A DNA stretch of 64,000 bases from Apis mellifera (Eukaryota > Arthropoda > Insecta > Hymenoptera > Apidae): positions 3,311,501-3,375,500 of the forward strand of contig NC_037640.1 in the NCBI RefSeq assembly GCF_003254395.2, in the 5' to 3' direction. A program made the translations under genes and the position numbers. Below are positions 1 through 12,800 of the stretch, piece by piece; positions within the stretch are counted from its first letter, which is position 1; every line of letters begins with the position of its first letter. The notes under the pieces are model-generated. The model saw only the letters and a program-made list of their open reading frames with translations. It did not search any database and had not been told where the DNA came from.

Positions 1-3000
1 TGTAAACCAGCAAATGATCCTGCTAAACTTAACGAATCTTGCGTTTGAGATGTCGTCGTTGATGGCATCATTTTTAAGTTAAATGAAGTAGTAATATTTG
101 AAGGTTTTGAAGCAAAAGAAAATGTTTGTGCACTTGTTGTTTGAGATGCAGCAAATGTATTTTGTGTAGTACTCTTTATTGATGTAGAAGTAATTGGAGT
201 AGCAAAACTAAATGTAGATATTGATTTAGTTTTTGTTATTGTTGTTAATTGTGTTGTCATTCCAGTATTTGGAGTAGTTGTTTGTATCTTCTCTGATGAA
301 ATTTCTGATGGTAATGAATCTTTTAATGAACTATTATTCAGTAAATTATTTTCTACTTTGAACCATACTGAATTTTGTGCAGCAATTTCTTCTGATTTCT
401 GTGTTGATATATCAGATGTAATAGTATCAACCTTAGGTAAAGATTTTATTATATTAGGTGAAATATGAGCAGAAGCATTGCTTTGATTGAATATAATAGT
501 ATCTTGTTTTGGTTTAGTATTTTGAGATATTGTAGTAACTGGTAAAGTACTAGATATTTTTTCTGTTTTATTTCCAATTATAGATGGAAAAGTAATACCA
601 AAGTTAGGTTTACTTTGCATTTTATTTTGTGTTGATGCATTAGTTTCACTTGTACCAATTCTTGCTACAATACTATTTAAGGATGCTAAAGGACTTTGTT
701 GATTTGTACTTTCAATACTTTGTTTCTTGATAACTGAATTTTGTTTGGAAGTAGATTGTTCCATTTTGTTTTGAATATTAACATTTGTAATATTGAGAGA
801 ATTTAAAGAGGATAAAGTTGCTTCTAAACGAAGCAATATTTTCTCTTGACTAGGAGAAGGATTTACAGGTTTTATTATCCTTGGAGTAGAAATAGACAAA
901 TGTTTTCTTAGTTTAATTTGTTTTTCTGGTGTGAAACTTAAAGTTTTAGAAGCAATTGCTTTGCATCGCGCTTCTATAATTCCCGTATTTCTTGAAAGAG
1001 TATTTAAAGATTTTGGCGATGTGATATTCAAATTAGATAATGAACGATTTAAGCCAAAAATACTATTATTACAAATATTTGATTTCCATTTATTTTTAAG
1101 TTGTTCTATTTTGCTTTTTTCTTCTTGAATAATTTTATTATGTAATATAAGATTTTGGTAAATGAATTCCAAATGAGGAATTTTCATACGTGACATTTCT
1201 TGATATTTATGATCTGACCATTCTAAATCTAAGATTTTAGTAGCTTGAGTAAGTTGTGTTTGAGTATAATAATAAAGTTTTTGTAGATCAAATATTTTAT
1301 TACTATCTCCACAATTTCTAGTAGTAATATCATTTGTTGCTGCATTTTTTTTTGACTTTGTTTCTTCAACCCAAGCAAATGATTGTAATAATAATGCTTT
1401 TAAATATGCAATATCACTAGACAAACTATTTGTTGTTTTTTTCAATTCTCGCAAAAATTGATCTATTATAGTAATTGTATCTACAAGTTTTTGACGTTCT
1501 TCTTCTGTACCACATTCCCATGTTTGTGGTTCTAATCTATTACATAATTCCTTTTCAAATAAATTACGTTCTTCTATATAAGCACGATAAGCAAAGTAAT
1601 CTGCAGATGAATTAGATTCCATAGGTTCTTGCATAATTATTTCTTTAACTGATGTTAATTTAACATCCAATTTATCAATTTCTTGTGGTTGAATTTCTTT
1701 AGAGGGTTCTAATAATTTTATTCCTATGTTTGTATGTTCAGATTTTTGTTCTTGTTTTAATTTTTCAGTTGAAGGTTGTACAACAAAATTACTTCCTTGA
1801 CCAAATTTATTGAAAATATTTCCTGAAGAAATAGGTTTTGAACGTTCAGAAATATTTTCTGGTTGTTTAGAAAGTGGTGTACTAGTTGCTAGACCATTCA
1901 TAATAAAAGATGTTTCAAATCCTGTTTGTATTTGTGGTGGAGTTCCAATAATTTCTGTAGGTGGACAATTAATTGGAGGACAATTAGGGGTCAGATTCAC
2001 CATATGAAAACTACATAATTGTCCAGATGTTGCAAGAATATGAAGTATAGGAACTGGGTGAGGTAAAGTAGAATCTGCTCCCCATGGTAATTTTCTAACT
2101 GCAGATTTGTCAATAGCTAAACCCACTGGATAGCTTTCTGTAGTATGAATTAATGGTAGTTCAGCTCTGCCACTATCTACCAATTGCCATTGATTCCAAG
2201 TAATTCCTTTATCTGTAGATCCTAATACAGCTACTTCACTACTATTACTGCTAGCAGCAATAATTAAACCCCATTCTGGCACATGATCAAAATAATAACG
2301 TGGAATTGTTCCTTCTCCTTCTGCATCTGTTACTCCATAAGTAATATCTTCATAACAAGTAAAAATAGCATTTGTTTCACCTTTAGGAGCATCAATTATG
2401 AGAACATTAATTCCTTGTTCATTACCCAAATAAGCAGCACAAAATTGATAATTGCTGATCCATAAAATACTAACAACTTCTCCAATATATGGGTTTGGAC
2501 CAGAAATTGTTCTAGCTACTTTTAAATCAGGTTTAAATTGTACTATATTACCATTTTTACAACCGACAACAATTTGTTTTCCTTTAGGACTCCATGCTGC
2601 ACATAAAGCATGTAAACCATCATCATTAAATTTCTCTAAAACTTTTGATTCAATTTCCTTTTTTTTTTCTTTTATTTTAAAACTACCAATTGTATAATCA
2701 CTAGCTATTGTACATAACATTCCTGATATAGCAGGATTCCATCGTAGATCATTCACAAATATATCTCCATTTGATGTGGAAACTTTAACTTTATGTAATA
2801 ATTGTAAATTCTGGAAAAAAAGATATGAATATAAATTTCTTTAATAAAAAAAAAAAAAATTCCATATTAATTTAAACATACATTTTTTGTAAGTGCTTGT
2901 GCATCATAAATTAAAATTATAGATCCATGTGCTGCCACAGCTAAATAGGAACAATCACAATTAAGTGTTAATTTAGACACAGCTATAGGTATATTAAATT

Positions 3001-3399
3001 CTACTTTCCACTCTGGATCATTATCTTCTCCTGGTTTTAACATAATTATTTTATTATTTTGACCTACATATAATAATCCTCTTTTTTTATCTGTAACCAA
3101 TAAACTGCATGCAGTTGGTATGGATGAAAATGCATCTAAAACTTGGGAAATGTTTGATTGTTTAAATTGAAATTCCTGAAAAATTACAATAAAATATATA
3201 TAACAAAAATATACAAAAATAATATATATGAATATATATGTACATTTTTTATTTTTAAAAGAATGACGTATCATATAAATATATGATGTAAAAATTTTAA
3301 GAATTTTATAGAGGCTAGAAAACAAATATTAATACAATTACATTTTTAAAAAATAACACGTAATACCTGTATATCTTTTGGATCAGGCGCAGTCTTCAT
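1..3399 (-). CDS. Nup214: Nucleoporin Nup214, 5' part (3' end outside window)
   Basis: Component of the cytoplasmic face of the nuclear pore; the family binds the mRNA-export helicase DDX19/Dbp5 through its N-terminal beta-propeller and transport receptors through FG repeats. Three exons are visible: 3367-3399 (ATG at 3399, starts MKTAPDPKDIQ), 2882-3175 and 1-2810, with GT donors at 3366 and 2881, AG acceptors before 3175 and 2810, and all phase 0. About 1045 residues are encoded before the edge, with no stop. Roughly residues 1-370 look like the propeller (LLYVGQNNKIIMLKPG, AVAAHGSIILIYD, PYIGEVVSILWISNYQF). Residues about 510-680 are charged and helical, with coiled-coil character. From about 840 the chain turns Ser/Thr/Gln-rich with NFG, TFSFATP, TFSFASK and SFAGL motifs, as expected of the FG region. 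Length and order fit Nup214/CAN. The C-terminal FG tail is missing because the window ends. Confidence 0.9.
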
Positions 3400-3814
3400 T
3401 TTTAATTACTTTATAATAATCTTTATATAAACAATTACGTTTGAAAACAAATTTGCCGGATTTCTTGGCAGGTTAAATTTGAAGTACACAAAAGTAACAA
3501 CAGTTGTACAACCTTTGATTATGTGTATAGATTAAGATTGAACTATATATTATTTCTCATGTTTTTATATTGAGCATGAATAAGATTACAAAATAGATTT
3601 ACCATCTTATGAAATTTTTTGTCTTATATTCTTGTACATCACTGAATTATAAATTTTTAACACAGACAAAATACAGAATAAATATAATATTCATTTGCAT
3701 TTTTATTTCATATCTCAGGAACATTAAAAAAAACTCTATTATTTTCAATGCTATCGATTCGATTTAAAATAAAATTGCAATGTTAATAATGATTGAAACT
3801 GTAACTATTGAAAG

Positions 3815-3935
3815 TAAATTTAATAAAATTAAATAAATTAATAAATTAATAATAAAATTAAATAATTTAATAAATTTAAATAAATATAAATATAAATATA
3901 AATATAAATAAAATAAAATAAAATAAAATAAATAT
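3815..3935. repeat. AT-rich simple repeat (AAATAT)n and (AAATA)n
   Basis: Degenerate runs of ATAAATT, then about five TATAAA units, then about six AAATA units. It lies in the middle of the Nup214/WDR46 intergenic space. Confidence 0.8.
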
Positions 3936-4198
3936 ATTTTTAGATTATAAATAAATAACTTTTAGATTATAAAATAAATATACTTTAAGATTATAAATAG
4001 ATTTAAATATTTGATAATATCATTTTTTGATAGAATATTTATAAAATATTTATATATTGAAAAATTTAAAATTCCTTTTATTACTTTTATTGAAGAAAGA
4101 TTTAATGAAACGAATGTCTAGATTTAATGAAAGATAAAAATCATTAATAGAAATTATTTATTAATTTATTCATTTTGTAAACGTTGCTTTAAATAAAT

Positions 4199-4267
4199 AT
4201 GGCGTCTTATGAATTTACACATGGTTCGGTTAGAATTATGACAAAGAGTAGAATATTTAGATTTTAA
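4199..4267 (+). other. Candidate uORF in the WDR46 5' leader
   Basis: ATG at 4199 opens a 22-residue frame (MASYEFTHGSVRIM...) ending TAA at 4265-4267. Just after it, GTAAATAAT at 4270 and an AG at 4337-4338 could bound a 69-base intron, so that the WDR46 start ATG lies in the next exon. The uORF and the leader intron are both inference. Confidence 0.3.
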
Positions 4268-4362
4268 TTGTAAATAATTTTTTAATAAAAAATAATTGTT
4301 TTAATCAATTATAATTAATTGTTGTTTTAATTATCAAGAACAAGAAGAAACTTACAAAAACA

Positions 4363-6259
4363 ATGGGACCTATAGAAACAACGCAAGTTACAAAAACAAT
4401 GAGATTTACGAGAAGAATTAAATCTACAAGTATTTTTTATATATATTATTTGTTTATATATATATATATATATGTATTGTTTATTCATTGATATTATTTT
4501 ATTTTATATATTATATTTTAAAAATAATTATAAATAATATTTACAGATCATAGATATCGTAATCGAGTACCAATTGATCCAGAAAAATTAGCAAAATATA
4601 ATAAAGGTGATGGAATTGATTTAAAATCAGGATCATCTAAAATCAGAAATAAAATAATAAAACAAAAATTAAAAAAAAAAGAAAAAAATTTTGAAATAAC
4701 AGTAAAAGATACTGCTCGTACTGAATTACTTTTGACAGAAGATTATGGTTGTTTGGAAGCTGATGCTGGACAAGTAACAGTACAATATAATCAAAAACAA
4801 ATTGCAGATAATGTAGACATAACAAGTGCAGCTAAACATTTTACATTAAATTTAGATTTTGGACCATATTATATAAAATATACTAGAAATGGTAGACATT
4901 TAGTATTAGGTGGGAAAAAAGGCCATGTAGCTGCTTTAGATTGGATCACAAAAAAATTAGCTTGTGAAATAAATGTAATGGAATCAGTACATGATTTATC
5001 ATGGCTTCATATAGAAACAATGTTTGCAGTAGCACAAAAAGAATGGGTATTTATTTATGACAATCAAGGAATTGAACTTCACTGTTTAAAATTAATGAAT
5101 AAAGTTAATAAGTTAGAATTTTTACCTTATCATTTTTTACTTGCCAGTGGATCTAGAGATGGTTATTTAGCATGGTTAGATATTTCCATTGGAAAATTTA
5201 TAAATTCTTTTAATTCCAGATTAGGAAAAATAGCAGTAAGTTTAAGTATATTTTATAATTTTTTATTTATTTAGTTAATATAATATAAAAAAATTATCAA
5301 TTATTTTATAGGTAATGACACAAAATCCTAGTAATGCACTACTTTGTGTGGGTGACTCAAAAGGTGTAGTTTCAATGTGGTCTCCAAACAGTAAAGATCC
5401 TTTAGTAAAAATGTTATGTCATACTCAAGCAGTAGCTGCTTGTGCAGTTCATCCTTATGGAACTTATATGGCAACTAGTTGTCAAGATAAATTTGTAAAA
5501 ATATGGGACATTAGACAACTAGCAGGTCCATTGCATAATTATCGTGTACGAACTCCAGTTCAGCATTTATCTTACAGTCAATGTGGTCAATTAGCATTAG
5601 CTATGGGAAATGTTGTAGAAGTTTATCGGTAAATATTAAATTATAATTTATATATATATATATATATATATAAAACATGTATATAAATATAATTTCTATT
5701 ATTAGATCATTGGCCAATGAAATAAAACCTTACTTACGTCATAGAGCTGAATGGACTGTGACAAGTATGCAATTTTGTCCATATGAAGATATTTTAGGTA
5801 TTGGTACATTGAGAGGAATTTCTTCTCTTTTAGTACCAGGAAGTGGAGAAGCTAACTTTGATGCTCTTGAAAATAATCCATTCCAAACTAAAACTCAGAG
5901 ACGCGAAGCTGAAGTAAAAGCTCTATTAGATAAGATTCAACCAGAATTAATATGTTTGGATCCAGTTGCTATTACAGAAGTAGATGTACCCACCTTAAAA
6001 GATAAAATAGAAGCTAAAAAGAATCTTTTGGTGAGTATTTAATAATTTAATTAATTTTTTTTTTTACAATAATTAAAAAAAAATAATTAAAAAACTCTAT
6101 ATTATATACTTACAGTATCTTAAACCAAAGGAAATAGATTTCAAACCTCGTAGAACGAAAGCTAAAGGTAGAGGCGGAACAGCTAAAGTAATTAAGACTA
6201 AAAAAATTCTGAAAGATTTAAATCGAAGGGTAAATAAATTTTTATATATATTATATATA

Positions 6260-6317
<58 letters not shown>

Positions 6318-6467
6318 ATATTAAAAAATATTTTTTTTTAGGAAACTATTAATATAGTTCGTCAAGCGAATATTCAATCGAATATAAAGAAAGTAGAAAA
6401 ACCTCAAAAAGATTATGGAATATTAAATAGATTTTTACCAAGATCTAATAAACAAACAAATAGATAA
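4363..6467 (+). CDS. WDR46: WDR46 / BING4 homologue (yeast Utp7), SSU processome WD40 protein
   Basis: Nucleolar WD-repeat scaffold protein of the small-subunit processome, needed for 18S rRNA maturation in the known family. Exons: 4363-4429, 4547-5235, 5312-5628, 5706-6030, 6116-6229 and 6342-6467 (TAA). GT-AG introns are 71-117 bases and all phases close, giving 545 residues (human about 610). The N-terminus is basic (RFTRRIKSTNHRYRNRVP, then a Lys-rich stretch). WD-type blades run from about residue 120 to 360, including GKKGHVAALDWI, SGSRDGYLAWLDI and SCQDKFVKIWDIR. From about 366 to 445 comes the diagnostic BING4CT domain (HRAEWTVTSMQFCPYEDILG, then LLVPGSGEANFDALENNPF). The tail is Lys/Arg-rich (RRTKAKGRGGTAKVIKTKK), fitting rRNA or nucleolar association. 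The start at 4363 is the first in-frame ATG after an upstream in-frame stop, but NKKKLTKT directly precedes it in frame, so a longer N-terminus from another exon cannot be excluded. Confidence 0.92.
6264..6312. repeat. (AT)n microsatellite in last intron of WDR46
   Basis: Nearly pure AT dinucleotide run of about 48 bases between the donor at 6230 and the acceptor at 6341. Probably length-variable between individuals. Confidence 0.9.
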
Positions 6468-6890
6468 TGTATGAATTATTAAAAGAATATAATTTTATTT
6501 TATTTTTCTATATTTAAATTTTACTATCTATATATATATTTAAATATAATTAAATATATATATATTTAAATATATTTTTTAATTTCAATAAAATTTTGTT
6601 GAAAAAACTTTTTAAATTATTTCATACTGTAAAATATGTAAATCATTATATTATATATAATGCATATAATTTATTTTTCATGATTTTTCATTAATAGCAA
6701 ATATGTTACATACAAAATAGTATAAAGTGCGATGTAAATAAATTTAAGATAAATAATTGATTACATATATATATATATATAGTATTGAAGTGTGAGGTGT
6801 TTAATGAAATAAGCATTCAATAGTTTAACTGTAACATTCTATAATTTAATAATTGTTATAATAAAAAAGGAATAATTTATGTAACTACAA
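6468..6890. other. Convergent 3' UTR space between WDR46 and alpha-Spectrin
   Basis: The two genes end tail to tail 423 bases apart in AT-rich sequence. A plus-strand AATAAA lies at 6587-6592, 120 bases after the WDR46 stop. A minus-strand AATAAA (TTTATT at 6670-6675) could end alpha-Spectrin. If both are used, the 3' UTRs meet or barely miss each other. Confidence 0.6.
6587..6592 (+). terminator. Polyadenylation signal candidate for WDR46
   Basis: AATAAA at a usual distance after the stop codon at 6467, followed by a T-rich and GTTG-containing stretch. The AT background makes chance hexamers common. Confidence 0.5.
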
Positions 6891-9800
6891 TTAATTCTGG
6901 AAAAGAGTGCGAGTAAATTCAATATAATCCAATGCTCCTGTGATTGGTCGCTCCGTTTTTGGATCGACATAAGGTTTCATGCGAGCAACACAATAATCAG
7001 CCATCTCCTTGGTAAGATTCTAAATATATGCATAATATATTATTAATATGAAAAACAAATTAATAACTATATATTTAAAAATTATTTTTTATACTTACAG
7101 CATATAATTCTTCTTTCGTAACATATGGCCGATCTGCAGCAGTAATAGCACGAAAAGCATTTTCTATTTCCTCAGAACTTTGTACATTTTCTGTTTCCTT
7201 ACTGATCATAAATGCCATATATTCTTGCAATGATACATAACCATCTCTATTTGGATCAACAACATCTGAAAAATAAAAATTTTACATTGTACAATCATAT
7301 ATTATAAATTTATATACAAATATAAATTTATCTATATTTCATAATTATTATTTAAACGTACCAAGGATATTTTCAAATTCTGGATCAGGTTGGCCTTCTT
7401 CTACCATTGGTAAATCGTAACCAAGAGCTCTTAAACATGATTTGAATTCTTGATGATTTAAACGACCACTCTTATCCTTATCAAAATGTTTAAACATCAT
7501 TGAAAATTCTTTAAGGGCATCTTCAGAAACACCAGACTGATTACGTGCTTGTATTTGTTGTTCCAAGTTGTGTTGCATACGCATTCCCAATTGATCTAAT
7601 TGATCCCATTGTTGAGCCAATCCTACGGTACTGTGTTCCGTATAACGATTGTCCAAAATTAAATGTTCTTCCAAAATTGCTCCCAAATCTTCTATTTTCT
7701 TCAAATCTTGACGACGTGCACGAACTTCTTGAGTTTTTCTCTTTGTTGCTTCTAATTGCTGTTCTAGCGATCCTGATCCTTCCATCATAGATGTTCTCGT
7801 CTCCGCTAGCCATTGATGGAATGCGTTAGCATGTTTAGCAAATTCTTTACGCAATTTGTCATTTTCTTCTTGCCGTTGAGCTTCTTTCGCAAGTTCTACA
7901 TCACGTTCTTTAATTATTTTTTGCAAATTGCGCCAAGTATCTTCTAGAGCTTCCATTGTGAACCATGTGTATGGATTAGGACCAACATTGAAACTTTTGA
8001 TTTGCCTATCAAGAGCTGCCAAAGCTTCAAAATCTGCTTCTGCCGAAGATAAACTTGCTTGAAATTGTGCATGTGCTTCTCTGAGAGCTCGAATTTCTTC
8101 AATACTATTACATCGTACAGGATCTGTTAAATCTTCTTCTGCATTTTCAAACCATGAATTGAAAGCAGATGCTTTCTTGGCAAATGTTAAATACAATTCT
8201 TCAATTTGTCTGAATTGATCTTGCATTCTTAGCAAACGTTGCTTTCTTGCATCAGAATCAGCTAAGAGTTTTTGCCAACGAGCAATAACATCCGCGTGAC
8301 GTTTCTGAATACTAGGTGTCTGATCGTGTCCAGAATCGACTAGCATTTCTTTCAAGGAAGTAATATTCTGAATTCCCTCGTGTTCAAAGGCATGTAATCC
8401 CGCGTCAAATGTTTCTTGTTTAGTTAATAATGTCTGTACGGTAGACAAATCTCTTCCGAATTCTTCTGAACGTACATGAGTTTCTTTGTCAGCAATCCAA
8501 GATTCAACTACATCTGCCTTCCACATAAATTGTAAATATGCCGAATTATCATTAAGTCGAGTCTTCCTTCTGGCCGCAAGAGCACCAAGTTGTTCTAATT
8601 TATTACGAAGTTGGGCACATCTTTGTCCTATTGCATCTGCACGATGATTTCCAGCTTTGATCAAAGCTTCTCCAGCTTCACAGATATCTTTGCAACGTTC
8701 ACCATGAGCTGCGAAATCCGTTTCAAAGGCATCGTGTTTTTTTAATAAGCCTTGTACAGCAGCCATGGTGTCACCATAATCTTCAACTGATAACAATTGT
8801 TGTTTTTCCGTGATCCAAGCTTCTTCTTCTTCGACTTTAGCCAAAAATTGTTGATAAGTCAAAGACTCGTCCAATTTTTGTCCTCTATTAGCAGCCAGTT
8901 GTTTCAATTCAGCCCATGCTTGGTTGAGAAGTTTCAAACGTTGCTCAATTTCAGGTACTCCCAGATTAGAAACATCCATCAATTTTTCTCCCGCTTCTTG
9001 AACAGCTTGTATTGCAGGCTCATGGCTACCTAACTCTGCTTCTAATCTCTTATGTTTTTTCTTTAAGTTTTGCACGCCAGTAAGATCACGACCATAATCA
9101 TCTGATCCGACTAATAATTTTTTCTCCTTGATCCAAGACTCTTCATCAGCAATATCTCTGAAGAATTGATGCAATGTATTTGCTTCATTTAATCTCGCTT
9201 GTCTATGAGCAGCAAGATTGCGAATTCTTTCGTAGCGCTCATTTATGCTTTGTCGTTTTTCTTGAATACCAGCTGCATCAAATTGTCCACTTTCAATAAG
9301 AGAATCTGCCTGCGCATTCATATCTTTGATTCTTTCTTCATGTGCCTGAATATCAGCTTCAACTAATTGATGTTTTTTCATCAAATTTTGCACAGAAGCC
9401 AAATCTTTGCCAGCATCCTCAGACGTGAGTAAACTTTCCACTTCGCCAAGCCAGAAATCAAGATCTTTAACTGCAGCGATATATGTGCGCTGTTTGTTAG
9501 CTTCTTTAAGTTTCATAGATTTTTCTGTAGTTTTCTGAGTGAGATATTCCCATTGATCGGCAATTGAAGCAAGTCTTTTTTGGACGGCGTCCTCAGAACC
9601 AGCACATTGATGTTTCTCAATTAAATTACCTCCCATAGCTAGCACAGATTGAATTCTATCAGCATTTGCTGCTAATTCAGCCTCAAATGCCTGATGTTTT
9701 TGATGTTTCGATTGAATATTGGCTGGATCTTTATAATTCTCTTCAGTAGCCAATTGTAGTTTCTCAGCGATCCAATTTTCCATTTCATCAGCATCTCGAG

Positions 9801-12800
9801 AGAATTGTTGTAGAGTTTGAGATTCTCCCAATTTAGAACGTTTTTCAATAAGAGCATCTTTCAAATGCTTCCAACGATCGAGAACCTGGCAACGTCTTTC
9901 ATCAATTGGTTTCGCAGCATAATGCTCGGCGGCTATCAGTTGATCAGCTAAAGTCTGCAATGTAGCAATCTTTTCTTCATGAGCATTGATAGCTTTGTCA
10001 AAATCTTCATGTTTCTTGATAAGAGCCTCCACATTGTCGCTACTATCGACAGTATCTGCACTACTTAAGAAAGCTTCTCGTGCGCTCATCCAATTTTCAG
10101 CTTGCTCGCAATCTCTACAGAATAATTGTAGCTCCAAATTTTGATCTAATTGCATACGTCGTTGGATCCAAGCTTTTTCTAACTCTTGGCGTGCTTCAGC
10201 CATGGATTCAAGTTTCTCTTGAATTTCAACACTTGCATAGTGACTGGATTGTAGAAGTTGTTGACCAAAAAGTTCGAATGCCTGGAAAGTACCTGCTCTG
10301 GCATCGATTTCCATGCGGTGTTCCTATAACATAAATGAAATAAAAGTTATATCAATTCATACGTATTATTGGTAATATTATTGATAGCCTCCATATAAAT
10401 TCACACTCATATTTTGCACGTTTTCAATCCACTCGACAATAGACACTACGATAAGCGAAAAAGACAGCGATTGCACTATAAAAAGCATTGAAAATATTCC
10501 ATAAGTGTTAATAAGGCGGTGTCTTCATTACTAAAACATCGATCTGTCAATCTGTTTCTTTTTTTTTTTTTTTTTTTTTTCTTAAAAAGAAATTTAGCAA
10601 CATAAAAAAATATATCAAATGTGATTAATTATAAAAAATATAGAAAAATGTATTCAGAGGCAAAGTCGCACAGTTTTGTTCCATGCTCTTTTCAACACTT
10701 CAGTACCTCTGGAAGTATGCCGTATCGTGCGTCTATCTCTGCCCTGTGATTCTATAATTCATGAATGACTCGTGAACGACTGTGTGATCATTTGATCATT
10801 TCAATACCAGCTATCTTTTGATCAATCGACTTACCTGATGTCGTTCGAGGAGAGCTTCTGCACCGGTTACATCCGAAGCCAGCTCCTCTGAAGCGACTAA
10901 ACCCATCATTGAGTTTATCCAAGCCATCAAATCTCTATAATCGCTGAGAAAACGTTGTAGATCGTAAGAATCCAACAACTTCTCTTTTCTGCTGTTAGCT
11001 TTTGCTGTTAGTTGAGTCCACTCTTCATTGATTTCTTTTTGTTTAGCATAAGTCTGTTCAGCAGTTTCAGGATGAGATTGCATCAGGCGATTAGCTGTTT
11101 CATCCAGCTGTTTTATTTTATCTCCCAAAGCAGCTAGATCTCTTTCTAATCCTTCATGTTTGCGCTGTAAGGCTTGTACACTGCGCAAATCCTTTCCAAG
11201 ATCATCGTTATTCAGCGCAGCATCTTTTTCACGAATCCAATCCTTGGTCTCATCAACGTCACGATGGAATCGTTGAACTTCATGAGCAGAGCCGAGTTGA
11301 TTAGCACGCTCTGCAGTAAGGGTTTGCAAACTAGTCCATTTCTCATTGAGATCCTGTATTTGTGTTTGAATTTTTAACGCAGCTTCCGTTTGTCCAAGAC
11401 TCATTAATTGTACGGCAATCTCATTCATCTCAGCAAGACGAACTTCATTGGCTTTAAGATCAGCTTGGAAATCATCGAATTTCTTTTGCATCACCTCTAC
11501 CTGTTCCAAATCCTCACCAACATCTTGAACTTGAGCATGATTCTCTTTATCCTTGATCCAAGTAGCCAATTCTGCAGCTTCTCTGACGAGTACATAAGCT
11601 TTGGCCGTTTCATTAAGCTTGTTTTGCCTTTCACGGGCAAGTCTCAGAAGATCATCATATTGAGCTTCGATCTGGGCTTGTCTGGCTGCAATAGAACTTT
11701 GCTCTCTTGCTAAATTTTGCTGGGAAGCGCTCAATCCTGCTTCAGGTTCAACTCTTTTCACATAAGCGGCTGGAACAAAACCTTGACGATCATTTACCTC
11801 GACCTTCCACCAATCTTTGTTGTTAGAATTCAACAGAGTCAAAGTATCACCCTTCTTCATGGATACTTCTCTTGGTGATTTTTCTGTATAATCATAGAGT
11901 GCCACTACACACTCTTTGCCAGTAATGTCAACAGTAGGAGTTTCTTGTTGACGGCAAGAGGCAGCTTGATCTCTAAGCGCGGCAATAGTACTTGCAAATG
12001 CTTCCAGATCACTGACCAATGCTTCATGTTTTTTTAAGAGAGCCTCAGAACTATCTTCATCTTTTCCATAGTCAGCATTCATGACTATAGGTCGTTTCTC
12101 CTTCATCCAAGATTCAGCTTCATTAGCATCAGCAAAGTACTGATGTGCTTGCAGAGAATCGTCCAAATCATTTTTACGTTGTCTAGCTTTCTCCTTTAAT
12201 TGTCCCCAATGCTCGTCCAATGCAGCTAAACGTTGGCTAATTTCTTCGGCGGCGAAATGACTTTCTTGCAGCATTGATGCACCTGCCTGGCAAACAGCAG
12301 CCACGCGTGGTTCATGGTTATTTATCTCTGCTAGAACAGCCTGATGTTTTTTCTGTAAATTTTGCACACCAATGAGATCACGACCGCGATTGGTAGATGC
12401 TGCAACTGGTTCTTTTTCACGAATCCATGCTTCTTCGTCTTCTATATCTCTGAATAATTGTTGAACCTGCAATGAATCAAGAAGTCGTTGTTTACGAATA
12501 TTCATAGGCTGTTGAAGAGCTGCATATCGAGCTTGCAGTTGTTCTTGTTTAGCTTTGATATTATCTGCATCAAAATGACCAGATTTAACAAATTGATCTG
12601 CAGCTTGGGCAATGCTTTCAATCCTGTCAGAATGAGATGCGACATCAGCTTCCAAAAGAGCATGTTTCTTTTGAAGATTTTGCACACTGGTTAAATCTTT
12701 ACCGTAATCTTCAGACATCAATTGCCCTTCTACTTCTGAGAGCCATAATTCGATATCCTCGACGGTACGATTAAATTGTTGCTGTTGGGAGGCTTCTTGC

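Larger units (their letters stand above)
3400..4362. promoter_or_regulatory. Divergent intergenic region between Nup214 and WDR46
   Basis: This very AT-rich stretch separates the two head-to-head start codons and must hold both promoters and 5' UTRs. No TATA box at a defensible distance can be singled out against the AT background. Positions 4199-4338 look like 5' UTR of WDR46 (see the separate uORF entry). Confidence 0.5.
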
